Counted from the stretch's first letter, positions 1 through 9,930 are shown. The stretch: 64,000 nucleotides of DNA from Roseococcus microcysteis (GCF_014764365.1 NZ_CP061718.1:3922501-3986500), one strand, 5' to 3'. Numbers and translations are program-made. The notes: generated from the sequence alone by a model not told the origin.

Positions 1-1
1 G

Positions 2-319
2 GGCATCCAGCACCCGCTGGCGCGCTGCTGGGCGCATCTGGAGGCGGCGGAACTCATGGTGATGAAGGCGGCCGCCCTCTATGATGCGGGGCGTGAGTGC
101 GGGGCGGAATCCAACGCCGCGAAATACCTGGCCGCCGAGGCCGGCTTCTCCGCCGCCGAGACCGCGGTGATGACCCATGGCGGCATGGGCTATGCCCAGG
201 AATACCATGTGGAGCGCTATCTGCGCGAAAGCCTGATCCCGCGCATCGCCCCCGTCAGCCGCGAACTCATCCTGAGCCACATCGCCGAGCGCGTGCTGGG
301 CCTGCCCAAATCCTATTGA
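2..319 (+). CDS. acyl-CoA dehydrogenase, C-terminal part (5' end outside window)
   Basis: Only the last 105 codons are present; the reading frame is open to the left edge. The segment matches the C-terminal helical domain of acyl-CoA dehydrogenases: it reads HPLARCWAHLEAAELM, then a conserved THGGMGYAQEYHVERYLRE stretch, which is the FAD/substrate-lining region before the final helix, and ends IAERVLGLPKSY. These flavoenzymes oxidise acyl-CoA thioesters to enoyl-CoA in the cytoplasm. The substrate cannot be told from this fragment. The gene ends six bases before the convergent lyase gene at 326. Confidence 0.85.
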   Translation, partial: GIQHPLARCWAHLEAAELMVMKAAALYDAGRECGAESNAAKYLAAEAGFSAAETAVMTHGGMGYAQEYHVERYLRESLIPRIAPVSRELILSHIAERVLGLPKSY

Positions 320-325
320 GAAGCC

Positions 326-1231
326 CTATTCCAGCCCCGGCAGCCGGCTCGCCACCAGCGATCCGTCCAGCGCCTCATGCTCGGAATAGCCCAGCACCTC
401 GTAGAGCTGCGCGCGCGTCTGCAGCCGCGGCAGCATGGCGGCGATGGAGCCGTCACGCGCCAGCGTCGCATAGACCTCCGTCAGCGTGGCGGCTTCGGCG
501 CGGAAGGCCGTGGCGGGCCAGATCACGATCCGAAAGCCCCAGGCCTCGAACTGGTCGGCGGTGAACATCGGCGTGCGGCCGAACTCCGTCATGTTGGCCA
601 GCAGCGGCACGTCGAGCGCGGCGGCGAAGCGGCGGAAATCCTCCTCCCGCGCCAGGGCCTCGGGGAAGATCGCATCGGCCCCCGCGCGGACATAGAGCTG
701 CGCGCGCGCGATGGCGGCCTCGATCCCCTCCTGCGCCACGGCGTCGGTGCGCGCCATGATGCGGAGGTGCCGGCGGGCGCGGCGGGCGGCGGCGATGCGC
801 TCGGCCATCTCCTCGGGCGCGCAGAGCTTCTTGTCATTCAGGTGGCCGCATTTCTTGGGCTGGTGCTGGTCCTCGATCTGCACGGCGCCCGCGCCCGCCG
901 CCTCCAGCTCCCGCACCGTGCGCATCACGTTGAGCGGCGGGCCGAAACCCGTATCGGCGTCCACCAGCACGGGCAGGCCCGTGGCGCGCACCGTGGCGCG
1001 GGTGAAGAAGCAGAGTTCCTCCAGCGACACCAGGCCGAGATCGGGCAGGCCCAGCAGCGAGGAGGTGGCGCCGCCCGAGATGTACAGCGCCTCGAACCCC
1101 GCCCGCTTGGCCAGGATGCCGCCCATGGGGTGCGGCGCGCCGGGCATGCGCAGGATGCCGGGCCGCGCCCAGAGTTCGGCCATGCGCAGCCCCGCGGGCG
1201 TCTCGGGCTCCGGCCCCAGCAGCCAGGTCAT
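326..1231 (-). CDS. isocitrate lyase / PEP mutase family C-C lyase (methylisocitrate- or dimethylmalate-lyase-like)
   Basis: A 301-residue protein of the PEP mutase/isocitrate lyase superfamily, which makes or cleaves C-C bonds next to a carboxylate through a Mg-enolate (methylisocitrate, 2,3-dimethylmalate or oxaloacetate are typical substrates). Seen: the metal-site motif DADTGFG at residues 91-97 and the catalytic-loop motif KKCGH at 126-130, whose Cys is typical of true lyases rather than phosphonomutases. Its start overlaps the tctA stop by four bases (ATGA), so it is the last gene of the tctCBA operon and probably acts on the imported carboxylate. It is a paralogue of the gene at 5047-5913. 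The exact substrate is not determinable here. Confidence 0.85.
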   Translation of the reverse strand: MTWLLGPEPETPAGLRMAELWARPGILRMPGAPHPMGGILAKRAGFEALYISGGATSSLLGLPDLGLVSLEELCFFTRATVRATGLPVLVDADTGFGPPLNVMRTVRELEAAGAGAVQIEDQHQPKKCGHLNDKKLCAPEEMAERIAAARRARRHLRIMARTDAVAQEGIEAAIARAQLYVRAGADAIFPEALAREEDFRRFAAALDVPLLANMTEFGRTPMFTADQFEAWGFRIVIWPATAFRAEAATLTEVYATLARDGSIAAMLPRLQTRAQLYEVLGYSEHEALDGSLVASRLPGLE

Positions 1232-2732
1232 GCGGCGGCCTTCCGGCGGGCACGCCGCCGCGCCAGCAGCGGCGGCAGCACGATGGACAGCACCAGCAGC
1301 GCGGCCAGCACCAGCGTGATGGGCCGGTCCAGCACCATGGAGATGTCCCCGCCCGTAATCTGGTAGCTGCGGAGCAACTCGCCCTCGGTCATGCGGCCCA
1401 GCAGCAGGCCGATGACGGCGGCGGGGATGGAATAATCGTAGCGCTTGAACAGCCAGCCGATGCCGGCAAACACCAGCAGCGTGTAGGGCCCCTGCATGTC
1501 GCCCGTCAGGCCGAAGCTGCCGAAGGCCGCCAGCACGAAGACGCAGGGCACCAGAAGTGCCAACCGCACGCGCACGATCAGCGTCAGCGCCTGCAACAGC
1601 ACCAGCCCCACCCCAGCAGCAGCACCGCCTGCGCGATGTTGGCGAGAATAATAGTGTAGACGAGGTCCGCGTTGTCGGTCAGGAAGCGCGGCCCGCCGGT
1701 CACGTTGTGCATGGCGAAGGCGGCCAGCAGCACCGCCGTGCCGCCACCCCCCGGAAGGCCCAGCGCGAAGAGGCTGACCATGGACCCGCCCTCGGAACTG
1801 CTGTTGGCGGATTCCGCCGCCACCACGCCCGTCGGGTTCCCGGTGCCGAAGCTCTCGGGCTCGGGGTCGCGCCGGCGCGCATCGGCATAGGAGACGAGGT
1901 TCGACACCGAGGAACCGATGCCCGGCACCGCGCCCACCACCACGCCCAGGATGGAGCCGCGCAGCAGCGTCACGGGCCGGCGCAGCGCCATGCCCATGCC
2001 CGCCAGCACGCGCGAGACCCGCACCGTGCGCTGCCCGCTGTCCTGCACCAGGTAGCCGCGCTGCGACATGGCAAAGAGTTCGGAGGCCGCGAACATGCCG
2101 ATCATGGCCGGCACCACCGCGATGCCGTCGATCAGGAAATCCACGCCCATGGTGCCGCGCAGCACCCCGTTGGAACTCATCCCCACCGTGCCCAGCAGCA
2201 GGCCGAAGACGCCGGCCAGGATGCCGCGCGCCATCTGGGACCCGCGCAGGGAGGCGATGAGCGTCAGCCCCCACAGCGCCACCATGAACATCTCGGTGGG
2301 GCCCATGGCCAGCACCAGGCCCGAAAGCGGCTTGATGAGCACCAGCAGCACGACATAGCCGATGGCCGTGCCGATGCACGAGGCCGCGAGCGCGATGCCC
2401 AGCGCCTCGCCGTGCTGGCCGTTGCGCGCCATGGGGAAGCCGTCGAAGGCGGTGGCGACGGCGGAGGAGGTCCCCGGGATGTTCATCATGATGGCCGAGA
2501 CGCCGCCGCCGAACATGCCGCCGGTGAAGATGGCCGTCAGGAAGAACATGGCCGAGGTGAAGTCCATGAACAGCGTCGTTGGCAGGAAGACGGCCATGGC
2601 CATGCTGGTCTGCAACCCCGGCACGCAGCCGAAGACGAGGCCGATGGCCAGCCCCGGAATCATCAGCAGCCACGGGTTATAGGAGGCGAAGAGCAGCCCG
2701 AAGGCGCCCGAGAGGGCGGCGAGGTCTATCAC
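1228..2732 (-). pseudogene. tctA: tripartite tricarboxylate transporter large permease TctA, frameshifted in this sequence
   Basis: TctA is the large membrane subunit (about 12 helices, about 500 residues) of the Bug-dependent tripartite tricarboxylate transporter. The first 370 or so codons (GTG start at 2732, 4-bp GTGA overlap with tctB) encode a typical TctA, including the GxVxGAVPGIGSS and LGLPGGGGTA regions. The frame then breaks near 1606-1614, where two G4 runs (coding strand) are separated by one T. Restoring one G joins the frame ending at 1228, which supplies the missing C-terminal helices (AALTLIVRVRLAL onward) and gives 501 residues, the family length. A homopolymer miscall is the likeliest cause; true inactivation is the alternative. 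Confidence 0.85.
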
Positions 2733-3178
2733 AGCAGCAGCGTCGGAATGGGGTAGGGCACCAGGGCCCGGAAGGAGAGCGTGGCCAGCACGGCGAAGAC
2801 CGCGGGCACCACCAGAAGCTGCACGGGCCGGCGCTCGCCCTCCACCAGAAGGGCGGCGGCGACGAAGACCGCGCTGCCGACATCGAAGCCCACGACCGGC
2901 AAGGTGATGATGTAGAGGGCGAAGAGCCCCATCAGCGCCGGCGCGCGCCCCAGCGGCGCGTCATCCCCCCGCGCCGCCCGCCCGCGCAGGATGCCGATGG
3001 CGATCAGCGCGCAGAGCCCGAGCGCCAGCAGCGCGGCGGGCAGGATCAGGATGAGGTTGTCAGTGGTGGGCGAGGCCTGGATGGCGTCATGCAGATAAAG
3101 GCCCACCACGCCCGCGATGAGCACGACCAGGGCCAGATGGCCCCAGTCCAGCCCTCGGCGCCCCGCTCCCTCCGCCAT
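2729..3178 (-). CDS. tctB: tripartite tricarboxylate transporter small permease TctB
   Basis: A 149-residue membrane protein with four predicted hydrophobic segments (around residues 10-30, 43-65, 80-100 and 110-145), the size and topology of the small TctB subunit. TctB pairs with TctA in the inner membrane to import the carboxylate delivered by the periplasmic TctC receptor. The ATG at 3178 was chosen because it lies five bases after the tctC stop and starts the hydrophilic leader before the first helix; an upstream extension would only read back into tctC. The stop overlaps the GTG of tctA by four bases. Sequence conservation in this subunit is low, so position and topology carry most of the weight. 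Confidence 0.85.
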   Translation of the reverse strand: MAEGAGRRGLDWGHLALVVLIAGVVGLYLHDAIQASPTTDNLILILPAALLALGLCALIAIGILRGRAARGDDAPLGRAPALMGLFALYIITLPVVGFDVGSAVFVAAALLVEGERRPVQLLVVPAVFAVLATLSFRALVPYPIPTLLL

Positions 3179-3183
3179 GGCGT

Positions 3184-4170
3184 TCAGCGCCCCACATCCT
3201 TGTAGCGCTCGATGATCTCGAAGGTCTGGCGCATGATCTGCGTGGTGCGCTCCGGCCCCACCCAATCGGCGCCGATGCGGTTGGTGCGGAAATGCGCCTG
3301 GGCCTCGGGCTTGGCCAGCGCGGCCTCGTAGGCGCTGACGAGCTTCTGCCAGCGGTCGGGGTGGCTGGTGCGGAAGCTGGCGCGCGTGGCGAGGCCGCGG
3401 ATGGAGCCGGAGAGGATGGGCACCTCCACGTTCAACGGGCGCAGCGCCTCGTTCACCGTGGGCACGTCCTCCCAGCCCTCCACGCGGCGGTCATGGATGA
3501 CGGCGAGCGGCCGCACCAGTTCGCGGATGCCGGCGCTGCCGTCACCGCCCAGGATGGTGAAGTCCACCTGTCCGCCCGCCGCCGCCGCGCGCGCCGCCGC
3601 CCCGCTGTCATAGGTGACGATGCGCAGGTTGCGCGCCGGGATCTGCAGGGCATCGAGCAGGATGTAGACATTGAGCTGCCCGCCCGAGGAGGGCACCACG
3701 CTGACGCTGTGCCGCCCCGGATTGTCGCGGATGGAGGCCATCAGCGCCGCCAGGCTGTCCACGCCGATGTCGCGCTTGGCGGCGATGAGTTCCCAGTCCG
3801 ACCATTGCGCGTTCACGAAGGCGAAGTCGTCCAGCGTGTAGGGCGCGCGGGTGTGGATGATGCTGGTCTGCATGTAGGGCGACATGGCGGTGGCCAGCAT
3901 GGTGTAGCCGTCATCGGGCTGGGTGCGCACGAAGGCCGCCGCCACCTGCCCGCCGGCACCCGGCCGGTTCACCACGGTGATGGGCTGGCCCAGCTCCGGC
4001 GCCAGGAACTGCGCGATGCCGCGGGCGGTGCGGTCCGCGCTGCCGCCGGGACCGAAGCCGCAGATGAAGGTGATGGGACGGACGGGCCAGGCGGCCTGCG
4101 CCTGGGCCGTCCCGGCAAGCGCCAGGCCGCCACCGGCGGCGAGAAGGTTGCGGCGGGGCAGCTGGACCAT
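3184..4170 (-). CDS. tctC: Bug/TctC-family tripartite transporter substrate-binding protein
   Basis: Periplasmic solute receptor of the Bug family (328 residues). The N-terminus has a twin-arginine-like export signal (PRRNLLAAGGG, then a hydrophobic stretch ending TAQAQA). It is followed by the characteristic WPVRPITFI start and the FGPGGSADRTAR ligand loop, where Bug proteins bind a carboxylate of the ligand. Start ATG 4170 is preceded by a good GGGAG ribosome site; a longer reading has no such site. This is the only one of five Bug receptors in the window that sits next to its own TctAB permease. Its ligand is presumably the acid processed by the adjoining lyase and aconitase-family enzymes. 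Confidence 0.93.
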   Translation of the reverse strand: MVQLPRRNLLAAGGGLALAGTAQAQAAWPVRPITFICGFGPGGSADRTARGIAQFLAPELGQPITVVNRPGAGGQVAAAFVRTQPDDGYTMLATAMSPYMQTSIIHTRAPYTLDDFAFVNAQWSDWELIAAKRDIGVDSLAALMASIRDNPGRHSVSVVPSSGGQLNVYILLDALQIPARNLRIVTYDSGAAARAAAAGGQVDFTILGGDGSAGIRELVRPLAVIHDRRVEGWEDVPTVNEALRPLNVEVPILSGSIRGLATRASFRTSHPDRWQKLVSAYEAALAKPEAQAHFRTNRIGADWVGPERTTQIMRQTFEIIERYKDVGR

Positions 4171-4205
4171 GGGGGCTCCCTTTCCCGGCGATCTATGTCG
4201 CCAGT

Positions 4206-4215
4206 TTGTTGACAA
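4206..4215. promoter_or_regulatory. candidate GntR-family operator between tctC and gntR
   Basis: The divergent 172-bp spacer between tctC and the GntR gene holds the inverted repeat TTGT-TG-ACAA, matching the short TTGT-NN-ACAA symmetry seen at many FadR/FCD-type GntR operators. The eight bases TTGTTGAC recur at 4305-4312, close to the GntR start. TTGACA inside the first copy could also serve as a -35 box. Position between the two divergent transcripts suits control of both, but no binding evidence exists. Confidence 0.4.
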
Positions 4216-4342
4216 TCCTGGCCTTCTCGGCGGCCAGGACATTTCTTGCGCCGGAAGGCTAACCGCCACGTGGAATTCCTGTCAAACCAGCCATTGTCCG
4301 TGGCTTGTTGACCTGGATGCGGGGCGCGCGAATACTGGGGGC

Positions 4343-5050
4343 GTGAAGCCTGCTGATGTCCCGCCTTTTCCTGAGCCGCCCATTCTGTCGACAAATGCCG
4401 ATGGGGCGCCGCTTTCCGACCTTGCCTATCGCCACCTGGCGGAGGCCATCATCCGCGGCGACATCCCCCCCGGCGCCAAGCTGAGCGAGCCCGATCTCTC
4501 CCGCCGCCTCGGCATCAGCCGCGGCCCGCTGCGCGAGGCGGTGCGGCAATTGGAGGAACGCGGCCTGGTGCGCCGCCGCCCGCGCGCGGGGGTGACGGCG
4601 GTGCGGCTTTCGGCCGCGGAAATCCTCGACCTTTTCATCGCGCGGGAACCGCTGGAGGGCATGGCCGCGCGGCTCGCCGCCGAACGCGCGACACCGGCCG
4701 ACATCGCCCGCCTGCGCGCCATCCTGCGCGAGGAGGAGGAGGATCCGCGCGGCACCAACCGGCGCTTCCATGCCGAGGTGGCGCGGCTTTCCGGCAGCGC
4801 GCGCATCCTGGCCATCCTGGAGAGCGACCTCTACCGCCTCATCCGCAACTGGAACCACGGCACGCGCATCGCGGCCGGGCGCGGCGCCCGCGCGGCCGAG
4901 GAACACCGCCGCATCACCGACGCCATTGCCGACCATGACGGCGAGCTGGCCGAACTGCTCACGCGCCGCCACATCGCGGCCGCGCGCGCCGTCATGCATG
5001 CGAGCCTGCTGGCCGGAAGGCCCCATGACACGAGGGAGGAAGAGGCATGA
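4343..5050 (+). CDS. GntR family transcriptional regulator, FCD (FadR) subfamily
   Basis: A 235-residue regulator. Residues 25-90 form the winged helix-turn-helix (LAYRHLAEAIIRGDIPPG, then SRRLGISRGPLREAVRQLEERGLV), and the remainder is the all-helical FCD ligand-binding domain (FHAEVARLSG, then HRRITDAIADHD), which usually binds an organic acid through metal-coordinating histidines. GTG 4343 is chosen as start: it follows a G-rich stretch and gives the normal short leader before the HTH; no in-frame ATG fits. It overlaps the downstream lyase gene by four bases and is divergent from tctCBA, so it probably senses the imported carboxylate or a breakdown product and controls both transcripts. 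Confidence 0.9.
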   Translation: MKPADVPPFPEPPILSTNADGAPLSDLAYRHLAEAIIRGDIPPGAKLSEPDLSRRLGISRGPLREAVRQLEERGLVRRRPRAGVTAVRLSAAEILDLFIAREPLEGMAARLAAERATPADIARLRAILREEEEDPRGTNRRFHAEVARLSGSARILAILESDLYRLIRNWNHGTRIAAGRGARAAEEHRRITDAIADHDGELAELLTRRHIAAARAVMHASLLAGRPHDTREEEA

Positions 5051-5913
5051 CCGCATCACCCGGGGCGCGGCTGCGCGCCCGCCTGGCCCAGGGCCTGCCC
5101 ACCGTGGCGCCGGGCGCCTATGACGGGCTTTCGGCAAGGCTGGTGGCGGAGGCCGGCTTCCCCGCCCTCTACGCCAGCGGCGGCGCCATCGCGCGCAGCC
5201 TGGGTGTGCCCGACCTCGGCCTGCTCGGCATGGAGCAGGTGGTGGAGCGCGTGGCCGCGATGTGCGACGCGGTGGACATCCCCGTCATCGCCGATGCCGA
5301 TACCGGCTATGGCAATGCGCTGAACACCCAGCGCGCAATGCAGGCCTTCGAGCGCGCGGGCGTGGCGGCGATCCATCTCGAGGACCAGCAGTTTCCCAAG
5401 CGCTGCGGGCATTACGAGGACAAGTCGCTGGTCTCCATCGCCGAGATGGCGGGCAAGCTGCGCGCCGCCCGCGACGCGGCGCGCGACCCCGATTTCGTGC
5501 TGATCGCGCGCACCGATGCCATTGCCGTGGAGGGGCTGGACGGTGCCCTGGCGCGCGCCCACGCCTATCGCGAGGCGGGCGCGGACGTGATCTTCGTCGA
5601 GGCCCCGACCAGCCTGGAGCAGATCGAGCGCATCGCGCGCGAGGTGCCGGGCCCCAAGCTCATGAACATGTTCCATGGCGGCAAGACGCCCATCGTGCCG
5701 GCGGAGGAGCTGGCGCGCATGGGCTATGGCATCGTCATCATCCCCTCCGACCTGCAGCGCGCCGCCATCCACGCCATGCGCGCGACGCTCGCGGCCATCG
5801 CGCGGGACGGCACCAGCATGGCCATGGCCGAGCGCATGGTCTCCTTCACCGAACGCGAGCGCATCATCGGCACGCATCACTGGCTCGAGCGCGACGCGCG
5901 CTACGGCGCCTGA
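5047..5913 (+). CDS. isocitrate lyase / PEP mutase family C-C lyase (PrpB-like)
   Basis: A 288-residue enzyme of the isocitrate lyase/PEP mutase superfamily. DADTGYG at residues 83-89 supplies the Mg-binding aspartates and KRCGH at 118-122 carries the catalytic cysteine. Both, plus the length, fit methylisocitrate lyase (PrpB) or 2,3-dimethylmalate lyase, which release pyruvate or succinate by retro-aldol cleavage. It is translationally coupled to the GntR gene (ATGA overlap) and followed 20 bp later by an aconitase-family dehydratase and PrpF, the usual partners of a methylcitrate-type pathway. No methylcitrate synthase (PrpC) is present. The relation to the paralogue at 326-1231 is unclear: one may cleave the product, the other a stereoisomer or homologue. 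Confidence 0.88.
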   Translation: MTASPGARLRARLAQGLPTVAPGAYDGLSARLVAEAGFPALYASGGAIARSLGVPDLGLLGMEQVVERVAAMCDAVDIPVIADADTGYGNALNTQRAMQAFERAGVAAIHLEDQQFPKRCGHYEDKSLVSIAEMAGKLRAARDAARDPDFVLIARTDAIAVEGLDGALARAHAYREAGADVIFVEAPTSLEQIERIAREVPGPKLMNMFHGGKTPIVPAEELARMGYGIVIIPSDLQRAAIHAMRATLAAIARDGTSMAMAERMVSFTERERIIGTHHWLERDARYGA

Positions 5914-5933
5914 ACAACACCGGGGAGAGAAAC

Positions 5934-8590
5934 ATGGCGGCGGAACGCGACAGCCTGGGCGCCAGGCGCGACATCCGGCTCGGCGAGCATGTGTGGCGGG
6001 TGATGAGCCTGGAGGCGGCCGAGGCCGCGGGGGCGGGCCCGCTCTCACGCCTGCCGCGCAGCCTCAAGGTGCTGGCGGAAAATGTGCTGCGGCACGAGGA
6101 CGGGCTGGTCATCGGCGCGCCCCAGCTCGCGGCGCTGAAGACATGGGGCGAGGCGGGCGCGGTGGGGCAGGAGGTGCCCTACCACCCCACCCGCGTCGTG
6201 ATGAACGACAGCGGCGGCCTGCCCGCCATGGCCGACCTCGCCGCGCTGCGCGACGCGGTGGTGCGCGCCGGCGGTGACCCCCGCCGCATCAACCCGCGCG
6301 TGCCGGCGGACATGGTGGTGGACCATTCCATCATGGTGGACCACGCCGGCAGCCCGGATGCGGCGCAGCGCAACCTCGACCTGGAATATGAACGCAACGC
6401 GGAGCGCTACCGCTTCCTGCGCTGGTGCCAGGGCGCGTTCGACAATTTCCGCGTGGTGCCGCCGGGCAACGGCATCCTGCACCAGGTGAACCTCGAAAGC
6501 TTCGCCCGCTGCGTCTGGACCGAGACGCGCGGCAACCAGCGCTGGGCCTTCCCGGAGACGCTGCTGGGCACCGACAGCCACACGCCCATGATCAACGCGA
6601 TCGGCGTCTTCGGCTGGGGGTGGGCGGCATCGAGGCGGCGGCCGCCATCCTGGGCCAACCCATCGGCATCGTCCTGCCGCGCGTGGTGGGCTGCCGCCTC
6701 ACGGGCGCGCTGCCCCGCGGCGTCACCGCGACCGACGCCGTGCTGATGGTGACGCAGAAGCTGCGCGCCGTGGGTGTGGTCGCGACCTATGTGGAGTTCT
6801 TCGGCCCCGGCCTTGCCGCGCTGAACGTCTTCGACCGGGCGACGCTCGCCAACATGGCGCCCGAATACGGCGCCACCATGGGCTTCTTCCCGGTGGACGC
6901 GCAGACCATTTCTTTCCTGGAGATGACCGGCCGCGGCGGCGACCATGCGCACCTGGTCGAGAGCTATTGCCGCATGCAGGGTCTCTGGCACGACGCGGCG
7001 GGCGTCCAGCCCGACTATGCCGAGGTGGTGGAGATTGACCTCTCCGAGGTCGAGCCCAGCGCCGCCGGCCCCCGCCGCCCGCAGGACCGCGTGGCGCTGC
7101 CCCGCATCCGCGACAGCTTCGAGGCGGCCTTCCCCCCGGCGCCGGAGGCCGCGGGCCGGCTCTCCGACGGCGCGGTGGTGATCGCGGCCATCACCTCCTG
7201 CACCAACACCTCCAACGCGCAGAACATGCTCGCGGCGGGGCTGCTGGCGCGCAAGGCGGTGGCGCGCGGCCTTACCGCGAAGCCATGGGTGAAGACCTCG
7301 CTTGCCCCCGGCTCGCGCGTGGTGGCGGATTACCTGGAGGCCACGGGGCTGCAGGCGCCGCTGGACGCGCTGGGCTTCCACCTGATCGGCTTCGGCTGCA
7401 CCACCTGCATGGGCAATTCCGGCCCCCTGCCGCCCGAGACCGAGGCCGCCATCGAGGCCGGGCAGACCACCGCCGTCGCCGTGCTGTCCGGCAACCGCAA
7501 CTTCGAAGGCCGCATCCACACCCAGGCGAAGGCGAACTACATCATGAGCCCGCCCCTGGTCGTGGCCCATGCGCTGGCCGGCACGGTGCGGATCGACATG
7601 ACGCGCGAGGCGCTGGGCACCGACCGGGACGGCAAGCCCGTCTTCCTCGCCGATATCTGGCCGAGCCCCGAGGAGATCGCTCAGGCCGCCGCCGTGGCGC
7701 TGAACGCGCCCCGCTTCACCAATCGCTACGCCACCGTCTTCCAGGGCGATGCCCGCTGGGAGGCACTGCCCAGCCCCCAGGGCGACACCTTCCCCTGGGA
7801 GGGCGAGAGCCTCTACCTCAACGAACCGCCCTTCCTGCGCGAGGTCCCGCGCGAGGCGGCGGCCATCCCCGACATCACCGGTGCGCGGGCCCTGGCGCTG
7901 CTGGGGGATTCCATCACGACCGACCACATCTCGCCGGTGGGCATCATCACGCCCGGTTCGGCGGCGGGGCAGTATCTGATGTCGCTGGGCGTGCCGCCCG
8001 CCGAGTTCAACTCCTTCGCCGCGCGCCGCGTGAAGCACGAGGTGATGATCCGCGGCACCTTCGCCAACATCCGCATCCAGAACCGGCTGGCGGGCGGGCG
8101 CGCGGGCGGCTGGACGCGGCATGAACCCTCCGGCGAAATCCTGCCCGTCCATGAGGCCGCCGAACGCTATGCCGCCGAGGGCGTGCCGCTGGTGGTGGTG
8201 GCCGGCCAGGACTACGGCGCGGGCTCCTCGCGCGACTGGGCGGCCAAGGGCACGCTGCTGCTGGGGGTGCGCGCCGTGATCGCCAACGGCTTCGAGCGCA
8301 TCCACCGCGCGAACCTGGTCTATATGGGCGTGCTGCCGCTGGAACTGCCCGCGGGGGTCACGGTGGAGACGCTGGGCCTGGACGGGACCGAGCGCTGGGA
8401 CATCGCGGGCATCCACCCCGCGCCCGAGCCCGGCGCCGGCCTGCCCGCGCGCCTGCACCGGGCCGATGGGCGCGTGGAGGAACTGATCCTGCGCTGCCGC
8501 CTGGACACCCCCTTCGAGGCCGAATGCTTCCGCGCCGGCGGCATCCTGCCCCGCGTGCTGCGCGCCTCCCTGGTGCGGGAGGCCGCATGA
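5934..8590 (+). pseudogene. acnD: aconitase-family hydratase, probably Fe/S-dependent 2-methylisocitrate dehydratase AcnD; frameshifted in this sequence
   Basis: An aconitase-family protein of about 885 residues. Seen: TDSHTPMINAIGVFGWG near residue 225; the cluster ligands SCTNTSNAQN and GCTTCMGNSG, giving the three cysteines for a [4Fe-4S] centre; GDSITTDHISPVG; and the C-terminal YGAGSSRDWAAKG substrate motif. The frame breaks at the G5 run 6616-6620: one extra G restores GWGVGGIEAAAAILGQP and a single full-length frame. AcnD is preferred over housekeeping AcnA because PrpF follows with a 4-bp ATGA overlap and a PrpB-like lyase precedes. Dimethylmaleate hydratase of the same superfamily is an alternative. 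RBS GGGGAGA precedes ATG 5934. Confidence 0.85.
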
Positions 8591-9758
8591 GCCAGGATTT
8601 CCTCCGCGCCGTCTTCATGCGGGGCGGCTCCAGCAAGGGCGTCTTCTTCCACGCGGCCGACCTGCCGGCCGACCGCGCGGTGCTCGACCCCATCCTGCTG
8701 GCCGTGCTGGGCAGCCCCGACCCCTATGGGCGGCAGATCAACGGGATGGGGGCGGCATCTCCTCCCTGTCCAAGGCGGTGGTGATCGGCCCGCCCACGCA
8801 CCCGGAAGCCGATGTGGACTACACCTTCGCCCAGGTGGCGGTGGACCGGCCGGAGGTGGATTGGTCGGCCAATTGCGGCAACCTCTCCTCGGCCGTCGGC
8901 CCCTTCGCGGTGGATGAGGGGCTGGTGCGCGTGGAGGACGGACCCGAGGCGCTGGTCCGCATCCACCAGGTCAACACGCGCCGCATCATCCATGCGCGCT
9001 TCCCGGTGCGGGGCGGCCGCGCGGTGACGCAGGGCGACTACGCCATCGCGGGCGTCTCGGGCACCGGTGCCAGGGTGCGGCTCGATTTCCTGAACCCCGG
9101 CGGCACGCGCGGAAGCGGCCTGCTGCCGAGCGGCGCGGCGCTGGACATGATCGAGGTGGAGGGCGCGCCCCCCGTCCGCGCCAGCCTGATTGACGCCGCC
9201 AGCCCCGCCATGTTCGTGCCGGCGGAGGATCTCGGCCTGACCGGCGCCGAGACGCCGGACGAGATCGAGGCGAAGCCCGGTTTGATGGCGCTGCTCGACC
9301 GGCTGCGGCGCGCGGGCGGGGTCCGGATGGGCCTCGCGGCCACGCCCGATGCCGTCCCCCTCGCCGCGCCCCGCATCGCGCTGCTCGCTTCGCCCGTGGC
9401 CGCGCGCGCGCTGGATGGCAGCACCATCGCGGCCGAGGCGCAGGACATCGCGGTGCGGATGCTCTCCATGGAGCGCGTGCACCGCGCCGTGCCGATGACG
9501 GGAGGGCTCGCACTCGGCATCGCCTGCCGCGTACCGGGCACGGTGGCGGCGCTGCTGGCCCGCCCGGGCACCTTGCAGGCGGAGGAGGTGCGGGTGGCCC
9601 ACCCCTCGGGTCTCGTCAGCGTGGGGGCGGAACTGCGCGTCGGCGCCGATGGCGCGCCGCATGCCGAAAGCGCCGTGGTGTTCCGCACCGCGCGCCGGCT
9701 GATGCAGGGCGAGGTGGCGGTGCCGCGCGGCCTCATGCCTGGTCCCGCCATGCGGTGA
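8587..9758 (+). pseudogene. prpF: PrpF-family 2-methylaconitate isomerase; frameshifted in this sequence
   Basis: PrpF-family proteins isomerise 2-methylaconitate or related unsaturated tricarboxylates by proton transfer; AcnD-type dehydratases need them. The N-terminus (RAVFMRGGSSKGVFFHAADLP) is diagnostic. The frame breaks in the G5 run at 8748-8752; adding one G turns GMGAASPP into GMGGGISSLSKAVVIGPP and joins the remaining 325 or so codons, which contain NCGNLSSAVGPFAV and end at 9758, to give 390 residues, normal for PrpF. It is translationally coupled to acnD. 3-methylitaconate isomerase belongs to the same family and cannot be excluded. Confidence 0.85.
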
Positions 9759-9772
9759 GGCCGTGAGGCCTC
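9757..9772 (+). other. short GC hairpin overlapping the prpF stop
   Basis: GAGGCC, loop GTGA, GGCCTC forms a perfect 6-bp stem that begins inside the prpF stop codon. It is followed by a C-run rather than a T-tract, so it is not a canonical intrinsic terminator, but it could stabilise the 3' end of the gntR-prpF message. Confidence 0.3.
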
Positions 9773-9930
9773 GCCCCCCCATGAAGCCCCGGGGCCTTGG
9801 CGGACCCCGGACCCGGCGTCGCACCCGGCGGGCATGAACCCCGGCGTGCCGCGCTTGATCCAGCGCCGACTTCGCGCGAACGTGACGGCCAACAAGGAAT
9901 TGTCGGCCGAGGCTTTCCTCGCCCCATCTG

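Noticed and set aside
1606-1614. Programmed ribosomal frameshifting in tctA
   Set aside because: No slippery heptamer with a downstream structure was recognised, and four other genes show the same type of single-base loss in G/C runs, which favours sequence error.
5262-6746. A 494-residue protein spanning the lyase gene and the start of acnD
   Set aside because: Its first part is the lyase gene in the wrong frame. Only the part after 5934 is real, and it belongs to acnD before the frameshift.
6407-8458. A 683-residue open frame antisense to acnD
   Set aside because: His/Arg/Gly-rich composition with no domain, typical of the antisense frame of high-GC genes; many similar frames exist throughout the window.
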